Assembly: GCA_030407315.1 (NCBI GenBank)
Contig: JALQPE010001719.1
Location: forward strand, 225,716-289,715
Length of the DNA: 64,000 nt
Origin: Asparagopsis taxiformis
Taxonomy: Eukaryota > Rhodophyta > Florideophyceae > Bonnemaisoniales > Bonnemaisoniaceae
Direction of reading: 5' to 3'
The notes below the pieces were generated by a model that saw nothing but the letters and a program-made list of their open reading frames with translations, did no database searches and was not told the DNA's origin. This document shows positions 20,268 through 30,740 of the stretch, in pieces; the first letter of the stretch is position 1; the number at the start of each line of letters is the position of its first letter. The position numbers and the translations under genes were made by a program.

Positions 20268-22940
20268 ATGGACGTCGACTTTTCGGATATCCTCGAAAAG
20301 TCGCGTGCACTCCGCTCCAAACAGGAAGCAATTTCGACAGGATTCGGCGATAACATCCCGCGTCTGGAACGAGCATTGCCACAGATCAACCGTGAATCAC
20401 GTCGTCTAGCAGCCGCCCATTCCGCCCATCCCAATTTCCAGTCCTCGTTCGATTCTCGTCATGACGATTCTACCGCTCTGCGCCTTCTGTCCGAGTACGG
20501 CTACGAAACCGATAAGATCGAACGCACCCTCCAATCTGTCGCCCTTCTCGATGCATTTGAACCCTATCAATCTGCTCCGGACACCGATCTCGATGCATAC
20601 ATTGCCCACGCTCATGAAGTGGCCGTTGTAACCGCCATTGAAACCGCACTGCAGCACACTGCTCGAACTTCTCTAGAAACAGTCACCGCGTCCATTGAAG
20701 CTGAATGGCAGGCATCGAAGCGTGATCTCGTCACACTTTCCACCCTTCAACAACGTACACCCAACAAGACGGTCGCCAACGTGAAATCGACCGCCCCGGG
20801 TGGAGCTTTTGCCTCTCCCTTTCGTTTCAGACGTAGTACGGATAAACGTGCTTCGACTCTCAGCCCCTTCCGTCCCGCCGATCCCAACCATCCTCATGTG
20901 ATGTCGATGTCCCACGTGTCTCCTACAGCGCCAATTTATGAGCCAGTCGTCAGACGTGCCGTCCATTCGCGTGCCAATCCCGCAACAACAGTTGAGATTG
21001 CGACAGAGCTGGATGATGCACTCGTGGCACAGCTTGCGCCGAGAGGTGACGTGTTTAACGGTCCGAAGAGTGTGCAACATTTACATGCCGTTTTCACTGC
21101 TCTAAGATATATTTCTGGCGAAGCGACGGCGACAACTTCGCCGTCGGAGGGCACTTTTGCTGGTATGTATGCTGCAGAGGATCGCAAAAGAGCTACAATA
21201 GGCGCCCATCAGTACCTCTGTCTACAATTTAGAGAGGATAAGATGAAACGTGAGATCGAAATGAGACCTGTTGAAGCAAAACGCGGTGGTGTACCAGGCA
21301 TGAAGCATGATGTTCGCTCGTATCTCAACTTGATATTTGACAGAGGAGTGCCAGATCAGCTGCTCAGTGGTCCGCTTTGTGATGGCATGCCCATATGGCC
21401 ACAAGTCTACTATTGCTTGCGAGCAGGGGACAGCCAAACAGCTCTGGATATTATAAGGGAGGCTATGACGACAGGTTGTACGAACCCTAGTGTGTTACTG
21501 GTTGAGGAATGTCTTACTGCTATTTGTTCATCGCGTGGACGAAGTATGCTTCCGCATTCTCTACTTGAACGCATCGTACAAGATTATGGCTTGTCAGCGA
21601 AGCGTGGTGAAGATCCATATCAAAGGGTCTGTTATGTAGTGTTAGCACGTCTGGATCCTGCAGCGGGTGACAAAATGGCATTACCAGATATCGACTATTC
21701 TTTGCTGTTCTACTCAATTGAGGATTATCTTTGGCTGAGATTGAGTGTAGCTCGGCTGGAAGGTGATCCAACCCCGCCTGATTCTTTGGCAATGTATAGC
21801 TTGTCGTTGAAGACTATCCAAGAGGAAGTGCGAAGATTTGGGGCAGCGCACTTTGATCCGCAGGGCGATACCCCTGCATTCTACGCATTGGTGTTGCTAC
21901 TTACCAGCCAATTTGCAGCAGCAATTGAGTATCTCGAGCGTGGAGCTCGAGCTATCACGGAAGCAACGCACATTGCTTTCACCTTGTATTACTATGGAAT
22001 GTTGCGAGACGACAGCAGCGTCAAATCTGAAGACGGATGGGATGGATGTTACCGCCTGGACTATTCAGAGTTGTTATGGCGGTATGTGAGTCAATTTGCA
22101 CGGGCAGATGCAACTGCAAGTGCTGTGTACTTGTTTACGTTGCGAGATGCATCGATGCGGAAAGAATTCTTGAAAAAGTTACTGTTGGAAACAAAGGCGT
22201 TCACTCTCCTTCTCGGGTCTAGCGGACCGGGAAGTGAGAAACGAGGGGGTGTTCTGGCGGAACTGTGGCCGCTTGGTGGACGCGATTCGGCTATGAGCGG
22301 GTGGGTATCTGTGGTTGAAGCTGCTGCGTCGACTGCTGAGGAGAGAGGAGATCGATCGAGTGCCGTTGCGTTGTATGACGTTGCTGGAGCAAGCGGGAAG
22401 GTGGTCGGAATTCTGATCGATAGAATGTCGGCGGAGCTAACTTCTCGGGAATCTCCTGCTCGGGATCGTGCGTTTAACGAGGCGAAACAATATCAGAAGC
22501 GTATTGAAGAGGCGCGAATGAACCAAGGAATTCGTGGACAGGATATGTTGCTGGAGCGACTGCTGCCGTCATTCGCGCTGCTACTTGCCCTTGGAGAGTT
22601 TTTCGACAGATTGTGGCGAAAGGAATTTGAATCGGCATGGAGGCTGATGAAGGAACTAGGGGTGCTTCCAGCAGAAGAGGGTCAGTTAGTTTCGAAAGCT
22701 CAAGAATTGAGGGTAGGGGGAGGGATATGGGCGGATGCGGTGTGCGATCGTGTACCAGAAGTTTTGCTCGGAGCCATGGAAGCAATTGCTGCTCTTCATG
22801 GGCAGAGTGGAAGAAAGTCTGAAGTTAGTGCGGGGCTGCGAGCTGCGGCGAAGACGTTGGTGAGCTTTTCAGGAATGATGCAATTCCCTTCGGCAGACAT
22901 ATCTGCGCGATTGGTAGGATTGGAGGTGTTGATGCGATAA
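20268..22940 (+). CDS. NUP93: Nucleoporin NUP93/NIC96 family
   Basis: The 890-residue protein matches the Nic96/Nup93 family, a scaffold of the inner ring of the nuclear pore complex. The N-terminal short helical region (DVDFSDILEKSRALRSKQE) resembles the family's adaptor-binding segment. Next come a coiled region (ALRLLSEYGYETDKIERTLQ) and, from about residue 330, the all-alpha solenoid typical of Nic96 (PIWPQVYYCLRAGDSQTALD, DYLWLRLSVARLE, ALVLLLTSQFAAAIEYLERG). The ATG at 20268 is the first in frame and gives the normal family start. No intron is required and the length is normal for NUP93 (about 820-890). It converges on a small spliced gene, with about 110 bases between the ends. Confidence 0.85.
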   Translation: MDVDFSDILEKSRALRSKQEAISTGFGDNIPRLERALPQINRESRRLAAAHSAHPNFQSSFDSRHDDSTALRLLSEYGYETDKIERTLQSVALLDAFEPYQSAPDTDLDAYIAHAHEVAVVTAIETALQHTARTSLETVTASIEAEWQASKRDLVTLSTLQQRTPNKTVANVKSTAPGGAFASPFRFRRSTDKRASTLSPFRPADPNHPHVMSMSHVSPTAPIYEPVVRRAVHSRANPATTVEIATELDDALVAQLAPRGDVFNGPKSVQHLHAVFTALRYISGEATATTSPSEGTFAGMYAAEDRKRATIGAHQYLCLQFREDKMKREIEMRPVEAKRGGVPGMKHDVRSYLNLIFDRGVPDQLLSGPLCDGMPIWPQVYYCLRAGDSQTALDIIREAMTTGCTNPSVLLVEECLTAICSSRGRSMLPHSLLERIVQDYGLSAKRGEDPYQRVCYVVLARLDPAAGDKMALPDIDYSLLFYSIEDYLWLRLSVARLEGDPTPPDSLAMYSLSLKTIQEEVRRFGAAHFDPQGDTPAFYALVLLLTSQFAAAIEYLERGARAITEATHIAFTLYYYGMLRDDSSVKSEDGWDGCYRLDYSELLWRYVSQFARADATASAVYLFTLRDASMRKEFLKKLLLETKAFTLLLGSSGPGSEKRGGVLAELWPLGGRDSAMSGWVSVVEAAASTAEERGDRSSAVALYDVAGASGKVVGILIDRMSAELTSRESPARDRAFNEAKQYQKRIEEARMNQGIRGQDMLLERLLPSFALLLALGEFFDRLWRKEFESAWRLMKELGVLPAEEGQLVSKAQELRVGGGIWADAVCDRVPEVLLGAMEAIAALHGQSGRKSEVSAGLRAAAKTLVSFSGMMQFPSADISARLVGLEVLMR

Positions 22941-23048
22941 GGAGAAACGTGTTTACATATAAACGAGTGATGTGCAATTGTAGTTTACAGTCTCTACACG
23001 TAGTGAATGAATGATGTGTGGGTGCGACGGTGGCACGATGTACACAGG

Positions 23049-23482
23049 CTAAAGCCAGGCGGGAGGTTTCCGCTTATCGACGGAACGAGCCATACTGGGA
23101 GCGGGCCTGTCGTTAAAAGCGAGCATGTGTGGAGGGACGAATCCGGGGCTCTGTGCGAGTTGGTAGTTTAACATTGAACAGTTTTCTCGCAAGGATCCTA
23201 CGTAAGTTTCATTGCGTGGCGAGCAGGGCTCAGGTTCTGCAGCGAAAGATACGTTGTGTCTTTGCGGTGAGGAAGCGGGGTTAGGCGAGTGGGAGGGTGG
23301 GGGAGATGGGGAGAAGGCGACGCCGCTGCGACGACGAGTTATGGGTATGGAAGTTGTGGTTGGATGAGTTGAGGCGGGTGGGACGATTGGGGCGGGTGTT
23401 GATTTTGGTTGTGTGGACACTGGCGAGGAAGGGGGTTGACGGCGGGAACTGGTTTGGGAGCGAATGGGGTACGGGTCGCCAT
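23049..23482 (-). CDS. Small unknown protein, probably with one 95-base intron
   Basis: An ATG at 23482 starts the reading MATRTPFAPKPVPAVNPLPR. This frame can be joined to the downstream open frame by removing 23326-23420, which starts GTGTCC and ends GTCGCAG, with CATAACTC as a possible branch site 5' of the acceptor. The joined frame ends at the TAG at 23049 and predicts about 112 residues. The C-terminal half is Pro/Ser-rich, then contains YVGSLRENCSMLNYQLAQ and ends DKRKPPAWL. I do not recognise the family. The alternative is an unspliced frame starting at a GTG, which is unlikely in a eukaryote. Splice sites are inferred only from the sequence. Confidence 0.45.
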
Positions 23483-24348
23483 GGAGAAGAAGAATTCTAC
23501 GATGGATGAAGACGGGGCTAGATAGATGGGGCGATGATTTTATCGACTGGTGGAGGTGGGTGACGGCGGAAAAATGGGTGGTGAGCGGTTGGACACGGGC
23601 GGTAGAAGCAGATGGAGGTCGGTGGGTGGCCGGGATTTATGTTTAAATCGACGAGGCGGACGGAAAGATCTCGACTCGAGAGCGAGGGAGGCTACTGTGC
23701 GGGCCACAGGCGGGCCAGATCAGACGGGGCCGACTGGCAAAGGTGTTTCCCATGGGCGCGGGGCGAGACGAGCACAACGGGCGGTGCGGTGCGTTGCTGG
23801 CATCTGACAATTGTTGGCGATGCGATCGACATGAGAGGTAGTAAGAGCGACGGGGCAGGGTTTTGATGGAAACTGGCACGGCGTGCGGTGGGCGGCCCGC
23901 GGACCGAGTTGCGCAGTCTCGTGAGGCGGCCGTAGCCAACTAGTCGAGGCTATGCTAGGGTTTGCGCATGCAAATGAATGCCATCGACTATGATTGGTTG
24001 GTTCATTTAGGGTTTGAATCTTTTTTTGTCCACCCAATGTGCAGCACTCTGATGTATGTCACCTCCTGCAAGTCGCGTCTGCGTCTGTCAAATACGATCG
24101 GTGCGTTGCGCCATGTTTCCATTCATTGGACAGCTTGCGACCAATGGTGGTGCGCGCCCCGTCGTGCCGCCAATCATTTTACGTTTATTACCCTTGACAT
24201 TTGACAGGAATATTCGCCCAGCTTCCACCTCATCTGCAGCCGCGCTCATCGTCGATGCGATGCCCATCGATCGATCCGACACGAGCACAACCGTCGTCAC
24301 AGTCCGTTCATTCCCGAATCAAACATCGCCCGTCCTTGTCGTCGCGCT
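23483..24348. other. Divergent intergenic region, no gene supported
   Basis: Short G-rich frames occur on the plus strand but none has a recognisable domain or a host-like start. The region separates the small spliced gene from PRP38 and should hold their promoters. A run of seven T lies near 24020. Confidence 0.4.
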
Positions 24349-24963
24349 ATGGCGAATAAGACCGATGCGCGCGCCCTCGCTCTTCATGCGCGAGATCCGC
24401 AATCGCTCCTTCCATCCACATTACGTCACAGGATCTATGCGAGCGCCTTTTGGAACACCAAATGTTTCGCTATTTCAACTGCAGATCTTGTGCATCATGC
24501 CACGCAGCTTACACATCTCCCGTCCGCGACAGCAGCCACCGATCAAACGCCCTCCCCATTTCTTTGCTTACTGCTCAAGTTGCTTCAGCAGTCGCCGGAC
24601 GACGACGTGATAGACGTTTTCCTCAATCAGACCCAATTCAAGTATCCACGCGTATTAGCCGCCCTCTACCTTCGTCTATCCTTTCTGCCTGGTGCCGCCC
24701 CACGCGTCTATCGTGCCCTCGAGCCCCTGCTCAGCGACTATCGCAAGCTCTGCATCCAAGCCTCCGACGCCTTTCACATCACATATGTGGATGACTTTAT
24801 TGATCGATTGCTATGTGACAACCAACTCCTCGGCATTTCACTCCCGAGACTCCCCCCCAGATACCTTCTCACACAGCTTGGACTCCTCCAACCACGTATC
24901 AGCGCCCTGCCCAAGCATCACCTTGATGCAATCGACGTTGCGTCTATCGACAATGACACATGA
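24349..24963 (+). CDS. PRPF38: Pre-mRNA splicing factor PRP38
   Basis: The 204-residue protein matches the conserved domain of PRP38, a tri-snRNP-associated factor needed for spliceosome activation. Family runs are LRHRIYASAFWNTKCFAIST, TPSPFLCLLLKLLQQSPDDD, FKYPRVLAALYLRLSFLPGA, LEPLLSDYRKLCI, HITYVDDFIDRLL and LPRLPPRYLLTQLGLLQPRI. The Arg/Ser-rich tail present in animal and plant PRP38A is absent, so the protein resembles the short forms of unicellular organisms. The stop TGA at 24961 lies only 10 bases from the stop of the convergent neighbour, so their 3' UTRs must overlap or be extremely short. Confidence 0.93.
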   Translation: MANKTDARALALHARDPQSLLPSTLRHRIYASAFWNTKCFAISTADLVHHATQLTHLPSATAATDQTPSPFLCLLLKLLQQSPDDDVIDVFLNQTQFKYPRVLAALYLRLSFLPGAAPRVYRALEPLLSDYRKLCIQASDAFHITYVDDFIDRLLCDNQLLGISLPRLPPRYLLTQLGLLQPRISALPKHHLDAIDVASIDNDT

Positions 24964-24973
24964 TGTGTAACGA

Positions 24974-26128
24974 TCAATACTGTCCAAATATCCGATAGCT
25001 CCATTCATGCTTCATTGCATTTGCGCAACTATCCATCCCGTCCTTATCACCACTCCAAAACCGAACAGTCGCATCCATGATCACGACTTGTCCTCCCCAA
25101 ATTCCACCGCTATTTTCCCATACAATATCATTGATCCTTACTTCTCCCTCCCCCAAAGCCTCCACCTCCAGCGTTGCATCCGCCCCATCACACCTCCGAT
25201 CCGCTTCTCTGCCCTTCACCTTCCAGATACAAACCTCCATAATACAAGCTTTGATATTCTTCACATGCACACGTGCGTATGACTCGTCATGACAAATCTC
25301 CACCGCCATTTTCGGCAGAAACGTTGCGCAGTTCCATTCACCCCACCTCTGTCTGTCTGTCCGTCCACGTCCAGCGTCTGCGCATACAACTTCTCCAGAA
25401 AATGGCGATTTAATTACTACACGCCGCTCACGTATGCGTCGTCTTGCGCACCCATCCCTCTTCCACCAAAATCCGTTTGCCACCCTCTCCTCCCTTGTTG
25501 TCATTTCTTCCATCACAATATTTCCCAGCAGCTTATCATGAGCATCCTCGTGACCATGCTGTACTGTCAGTTCTGCTATATCGTCATCATTGCTCATGTT
25601 GAACACCCTCTTTTCCTTCTCCGCCTGAATCTTCGTGAACGACACGCCTTCTGAACTCTCAATATCCAGACTTGTCATGTGTTCCGACAGCGTTTTATGA
25701 GATCGTACTTTTGACATATTCAGTCCGTCCCTTTCCGCTACAGCTGCGGTCCGTTCCTCTCCAGCAAGCCGTCGAGTCAGTTCCTTGAATACGCGTGAAA
25801 CCTCTGGAAACGGATCGCCATCGCGCTCCAGCAGTTCCGCAACGTTACTGACACCGGACTCTCTGGCATCCCAGTGACAATTCGGGCATCGCATGGCGTC
25901 GCTTGAAATGCGAAGAACGGAGCGTTCACAAACCGGACAGAAGAACTGCTTGGCTGAAGATCGCGAAGATCGATGTGATGTCTCCGTGATCATCGTAGCT
26001 CCTGAGAATAATTTGCCAGTTGTAGGACAGGCGAAAAGATCGGAAATGGCTCCCGCATCGAGCTGGTTCGGAACGCTACCCTCTTCGTAGGGCGCGAACA
26101 ACAGTTGCGTTTGAATTTCTTTGCCCAT
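24974..26128 (-). CDS. Zinc-binding protein, dynactin p62 (DCTN4)-like
   Basis: The 384-residue protein has a zinc-binding cluster: Cys34, then FFCPVC at 64-67 and CPNCHW at 81-84, followed by DARESGVS. This resembles the Cys-rich N terminus of dynactin subunit 4, where C-x-x-C-x-W is followed by a similar segment. The middle is charged and helical. The C-terminal third is beta-rich with FLPKMAVEI, RVHVKNIKACIMEVCIWKV and a final MKHEWSYRI, similar in order to the DCTN4 beta-sandwich. If correct, the organism has dynactin and hence dynein. Frames extend upstream to 26209, but the ATG at 26128 starts a sensible N terminus. An unrelated zinc protein remains possible. Confidence 0.5.
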   Translation of the reverse strand: MGKEIQTQLLFAPYEEGSVPNQLDAGAISDLFACPTTGKLFSGATMITETSHRSSRSSAKQFFCPVCERSVLRISSDAMRCPNCHWDARESGVSNVAELLERDGDPFPEVSRVFKELTRRLAGEERTAAVAERDGLNMSKVRSHKTLSEHMTSLDIESSEGVSFTKIQAEKEKRVFNMSNDDDIAELTVQHGHEDAHDKLLGNIVMEEMTTREERVANGFWWKRDGCARRRIRERRVVIKSPFSGEVVCADAGRGRTDRQRWGEWNCATFLPKMAVEICHDESYARVHVKNIKACIMEVCIWKVKGREADRRCDGADATLEVEALGEGEVRINDIVWENSGGIWGGQVVIMDATVRFWSGDKDGMDSCANAMKHEWSYRIFGQY

Positions 26129-26252
26129 GTTGTATTCGAGTTTGGCCAAAATTCTGGCGGTGTTGCATATATAAATTGAATGTTGATCCGTGTCAAAACT
26201 TGAGTGCAAGCCAATGCTTTACAAACCGATTGCAACCTAAACTACAATATGT

Positions 26253-26982
26253 TTAACGGTACATAGATTCATTGGCAATGTTCTTTGCAATCTCCGACTC
26301 CCAGCGATCTCCATTCGCAAGCAGCTTCTCCTTGTTATACAACAGTTCTTCATGCGTCTCGGTGGCATATTCATAATTAGGCCCTTCGACAATCGCATCA
26401 ACCGGACACGCCTCCTGACACGCACCGCAGAAAATGCATTTGGTCATGTCAATATCGTAACGGGTGGTACGACGCGATCCATCGGGTCGCGGTTCAGCCT
26501 CAATGGTGATTGCTTGTGCTGGACACACAGCTTCACACAGCTTGCAGGCAATACAGCGTTCTTCGCCGGACGGGTATCGGCGCAATGCATGTTCGCCGCG
26601 AAAACGTGGGGATAACGGGCCCTTTTCCATGGGATAGTTGAGCGTTACCTTTGGCTGGAAAAAGTACTGCAGCGTTAAAGCCATGCCGCGCATCATTTCG
26701 GTCAGGAACAGCGCTTCGGCGGTCTTCTCGACAACTAGGGAACGGGCGACGGGTGATCGGGAATCAATTCGTCAGATGCGTCAGTTTGGATCGGTGGATG
26801 CGGGAAAGTCAGATTGGAAACGTACGCGCTGAAGTATTTGTTGCAAGAGGCGTTTCTGCGGTTGACGTTTGAGATCGTGGTCTCATCTCTCCTTCGTTCA
26901 ATGGCCGTGTTGCAGAGAAGAAACCGCGACTCGTCGCTGACAAATAACGTCCATTGCGTAATGTGGCGGGTAAGCGCAGCAT
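26253..26982 (-). CDS. NDUFS8: Complex I 23-kDa iron-sulfur subunit NDUFS8 (two exons)
   Basis: This is the TYKY subunit carrying two [4Fe-4S] clusters that pass electrons toward ubiquinone. Exon 1 (26826-26982) encodes a presequence beginning [14 protein letters not shown], rich in Arg, Ser and Thr. Exon 2 (26253-26734) carries [17 protein letters not shown], then [12 protein letters not shown] and [16 protein letters not shown]. The 91-base intron (26735-26825) starts GTACGT and ends CCCTAG, has CTGAC-type branch candidates, and its removal joins the frames exactly (52 codons plus one base, then two bases). The product is 212 residues, normal for the family. It follows the p62-like gene on the same strand and diverges from the Tudor-like gene. 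Confidence 0.93.
26735..26825 (-). other. Intron of NDUFS8
   Basis: The intron starts GTACGT and ends CCCTAG on the minus strand, 91 bases long. Removing it restores one reading frame from the presequence into the iron-sulfur domain. Confidence 0.88.
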
Positions 26983-27506
26983 TGTTGAATGGAAGTTGGG
27001 CAAGAAGAATTGAAAGAGCGAAGACGGCAGATGGCGAGAATTGGTCTTGTCCACCTGGCACACTTGGTGATTAAGACGGATTGTGTTGAATAATACAAAA
27101 ACTTTTGTAGAAAAATGAAATATTTCAAATTTAATGGATCGCACGAATACCCGTTTATGATGATGAACCAGTGGAAAGGGTTCCCGCCAAGTAGTAATAC
27201 CCGTGGCTGATTTAGCGATATTTTTACTCACTTTCCAAATCGGGCTTTGTTGGTTACACTGCCCGTACGATTGGAACTCAAGACGATCTCTTCCATGTTT
27301 ACCGCTTCATCTTATGGATGCCCTCCTCCATCCAAACGAGCTGCAAACTCCGGGCAAAGTCTGTATAGATAGTATTGAGAAGAACGATTGATTGTGCAAA
27401 TTTTTGCTGGAAACACTTCGTTGCTTCTACTGTCTCCACTACAAAGCACAAAGTCACCACGCAGTTTCAGCTTGTTCCGGAAGCTTTACGTTTAGAATCT
27501 GCACGA
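26983..27506. promoter_or_regulatory. Divergent promoter region between NDUFS8 and the Tudor-like gene
   Basis: About 520 bases with no supported gene. The DNA next to NDUFS8 is AT-rich on the plus strand (27080-27140). No specific element is recognised. Confidence 0.45.
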
Positions 27507-28202
27507 ATGGCCGCTCAGTCAGCAGTCGTGGATACGAAAACTACCCAGCCTTCCCCTGCTGTCCCGTCTTCGAGCGACTGCAAGCCTGCCTCCTGTGCCC
27601 CCAAGGTGGGCAGTAGAATACAAGTTTTGTGGAGAATCGAACCCTCAGCTTCAGATGAAGCCAACCCTAGCGAAACGGTGGACCGGTGGTGGGGTGCGAC
27701 CGTTCAGGACTGTACAAGAGAAACGGCCGGCGATGCAGTCAAACCGGAGCATGCAAACATGAACATTCACGTTCTCCTCTATGATGCCTACGGAGAATTT
27801 GCGGAAGAGGTATCCAAGGTTGTGTTTGTGTCACCTTCAACTTTGGTTGATATGTCCTGCATTGGCGACGAAAATGATGGCTATCTAGATTGGAAAATCG
27901 AGGGAACCGACGCTGATATTGATAATTCTTCAGCACTGTTGTCGTTGGAAGCGTATATTGCAGATCAGGATGCCATGGTGGAAGAGGCTGGCATTAGTTC
28001 GGATGCAGACCTGCAGGTTTTAAGCCAATACCCAGCAAGTGTGCAACTGCAAATGGCAACCGGCTACAGGAAATTTGCCGACAGCATCAAGCTGATGCTC
28101 AGTGAACTCGCGGCCAAACAACCGCCGGGCTACGTAATCACTGAGGCTGATGTGCAGTCCATTTTCACCAAACTGCAAGCAAAGAGTGATCAGGGATCAT
28201 AG
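27507..28202 (+). CDS. Unknown protein with Tudor-like domain
   Basis: The 231-residue protein starts at the ATG at 27507; an upstream TTG-initiated extension is not credible in a eukaryote. A Pro/Ser-rich N terminus precedes a domain at about residues 35-125 (VGSRIQVLWRIEP, then DRWWGATV, IHVLLYDAYG, YLDWKIEG). Its pattern of small beta strands with conserved Trp residues suggests a Tudor-like fold that could read a modified residue. The C-terminal half is helical. The same pattern (VGTQIDVWF, WWNATV, GILLYDA) occurs in the broken gene at 46833, so the two look like distant paralogues. No catalytic motif is seen. The fold is inference and no function is assigned. Confidence 0.55.
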   Translation: MAAQSAVVDTKTTQPSPAVPSSSDCKPASCAPKVGSRIQVLWRIEPSASDEANPSETVDRWWGATVQDCTRETAGDAVKPEHANMNIHVLLYDAYGEFAEEVSKVVFVSPSTLVDMSCIGDENDGYLDWKIEGTDADIDNSSALLSLEAYIADQDAMVEEAGISSDADLQVLSQYPASVQLQMATGYRKFADSIKLMLSELAAKQPPGYVITEADVQSIFTKLQAKSDQGS

Positions 28203-28371
28203 TCACCATATCCATCAAGTGGATTAGGAAAGTATCACATGTCGATGGGATTACAGTTGGCAAATTTACCGCGTAGTTGGTTTCGATAGGTGAATGTACA
28301 AAGAAAGCACTATTCTACTCACAAAGGAACGACATGTTACCTCTGTTTTGTATTCAATACTTTCCATTTGG

Positions 28372-28891
28372 CTACTTGCCATATCGTCGAAGCACATAGG
28401 CAACACCGACGAGCAGCAGCGGAACGATCCATTTTGCAAGTGATGTTATCAAACTAGTCGATTGTGACGAAATGGCTTCTCCACGCAACTTTGCTTCTTC
28501 CTCGGCTTTTGCGATTTCTTCCGGCGTTGGATCGCGCAATTCTCCGATGAACAATCCTTCCAGTTGTGCTCGCGCTTCTCCGGAATGGCCCACGTCCTCG
28601 AATTCTCTGGTGGCATCACGCCCAGATGTATCCAATAGAACATCTTCGCCGCCGGGATGCTCTTCTAGAAACGACGTAATATTGTACACTTTGTTATCAA
28701 TGACCATCCAACAATCCGAGTTGCTGGTGTGTCGCGCGACCTTCTCGGTTCAATTTACGCAGGCAAAGAAGGAGCGGTTAGATGTGAATGTTCGAGCGAA
28801 TAACATATGGAGCGAATGTTTCCGTGTCGGGAATACACCTATCAATTGGAACACATACCTCAACCATGGGATATGCTTTGGATGCGGGCAT
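28372..28891 (-). CDS. CYB5: Tail-anchored cytochrome b5 (two exons)
   Basis: This small heme protein of the ER or outer mitochondrial membrane donates electrons to desaturases and P450s. Exon 1 (28859-28891) encodes MPASKAYPMVE. Exon 2 (28372-28743) continues KVARHTSNSDCWMVIDNKVY and carries the heme ligands in FLEEHPGGEDVLLD and DVGHSGEA. A C-terminal hydrophobic anchor (IVPLLLVGVAYVL) is followed by RRYGK. The 115-base intron (28744-28858) starts GTATGT, has a perfect CTAAC branch, and its next AG is the acceptor; removal keeps the frame. The predicted product is 134 residues, the normal size. It converges on the Tudor-like gene with about 170 bases between them. Confidence 0.92.
28744..28858 (-). 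other. Intron of cytochrome b5 gene
   Basis: The 115-base intron starts GTATGT, has CTAAC about 35 bases before the acceptor AG, and joins 11 codons of exon 1 to exon 2 in frame. It gives the best view of this organism's splice signals. Confidence 0.88.
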
Positions 28892-29380
28892 GATGAAGGG
28901 AATTGCTTTATCCAACAAGATTCGAGACCGGAAGTGATGGACTTTTGTGTTCTGCAATTTACTGAGACGCTCGCTTGCGGCAACCAAGGAGCAATACAGG
29001 GCAATGGCACGATGTGATCGCCTCTGGGCCGTCCTCATATGGCAAAACCCACCCATGCATGAGTTGAGCGCAGAATAATGAAAAACACTTCTTTCAAATA
29101 TACACGTGTACTCAATGCCTTTCGCTCATTCGTCTTTTATCGCCACAGGCTGTCCTGGAATGTAACGCAATGTTGTAATTTAGTTGTAATTTATTCGCAA
29201 TTTCAAATTCCATGGAAAGGAATACGTGTGATGTTGATAATTTTCCAATGTCACTCTCGGGCGGGGCGATTGCTCTTCTGTTCTGGCCGTTGTCTACGGA
29301 TACGCATTAACCTAAGTGTAACCTTGCCAGGGTGTTTGAATGAGTGTCTGTAGCGACGTGTCTTGTAGGACCTTAGCGGT
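28892..29380. other. Region without supported gene at the edge of the repeat tract
   Basis: No coding signal is seen. This is the transition from single-copy genes to retroelement-derived DNA. Confidence 0.4.
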
Positions 29381-30740
29381 ATTAGAGAAAAAGATGTACC
29401 GCCGAGGAGGGTGGAGGGTTAGGGTAAGGGTTCAAACTCACGAGTGAGAGCGCAAATTTCAAAAAGACGTCGCTTCGTGCGTTCATTGCGTCCTAAGGGA
29501 TAAACGGGAGACTAATCATCCCTTGGAGTCCGGAAACCTGTCTTTAGACCTGGTAGCGAGTGGTAGAGCACGGTCCAGACAAAATATGGTAAACCTGCAT
29601 CTGGATCAATGGAGTTTGGTGAGGCGCAATTTTTTTCGTCGACGCTATCGCTGCGAACGTGCGCGCGTCACGATAAATCCGCATGAATCCGCCTTAGTTA
29701 TTTTGTGAGCAGCGTACGAGTGGCATCGCAATTGCGTGTTTTGGAGCTTCAATGTGAGAGAGCGCGTGAGAAAGTTGCCACGAAATTGCGAGCCTGGGGC
29801 TACGTGTAGCATTTTGACGAATTTCGCTTTATTTCCCTTTTTGGGTTTTTTATGACGGAAATATTTTTCCCAAATGTGGTTCAATGCTACGTGACGGGCC
29901 GCCTTTCATGGTGAAAAACCAATCATTGGTACCCTATTTTTAGAAACCTTCAATTTCTCAATTTTGGATTATTTTCAGTGTATCATCGACATAGGAACAC
30001 ATGGAACCAGTGACACACTGCAATGTACACTTAAACTGATGTAAAAGATGTAGGACTTATTTTCGCTGCGAAGCGATAGAATTCTCCGGAAACGGAGTAG
30101 CGCAAGCGACAACGAGGAAAGACCCGATCCAGCGAGTACGCTGTAGGAATGATCTCCAATCGGCGGTGATCAGCCGGATTCCGAAAGGAGGAAAATGAAT
30201 AATACTCGAGGATCGAGTCCTGCAACGGCCTTCGACTAAGAAGTCGGTAGAGTGGTAGAGCGGGTCTTCCACGAGGTTCCTCCGACCAGGAGTATTTCGG
30301 TCTGCCGTCCCCAACCTACTTAAAGGTTAGCTGGGCTCGCGAATCCTCCGAACGGAGTATCTCCTTGTGCGAGTCGGACCGGATGGGGTGCGCAACTGCC
30401 AGCACCGGATCTGGTCTTACTACCTCGCGGTAGGAGTATCCTGCACAGCCGTGACTCGGCGTCACGGCGCGTCGCGGTGTGTTGTGCGGTTCACGCGCGA
30501 CGGAACACGATTGGGAATCGTAGATCTACTCTCGAGAGAGAGGTTGCGCGCTGAAGAGCGGTTGTAAGGCGCTTTCCAGGCGAATAGGATGTAGTCCACA
30601 ATAGTGCTGACTTTATTGTATCCGTTGCGGTGAGTAACCGTACTAAATACGTTAAAGTCGGATCTCGGTTGGCCAGGACCGATGGTCCTGGCCAACCAGT
30701 GGAGTGGACCTAGTGGTCCCTACAAATTCCCCACTACACT
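29381..30740 (+). repeat. Degenerate LTR-like repeat, copy 1 (family 3)
   Basis: No gene is present. The stretch shares ordered landmarks with a second copy at 31240-32070: GTACC-CC-GAGGAGG near 29395, GGTAG...GTGGTAGAGC near 29553 and again near 30243, CCAACCTACTTAAAGGTTA near 30311, GACTTTATTGTA near 30608 and the palindrome CCAGGACCGATGGTCCTGG near 30673. The landmark repeated inside copy 1 suggests two fused pieces. The layout fits old solo LTRs, but I cannot define ends or target duplications. Confidence 0.4.

Noticed and set aside
29412..29432. Telomere-like GGGTTAGGGTAAGGG
   Set aside because: It is a single imperfect occurrence inside a degenerate LTR repeat, not an array.
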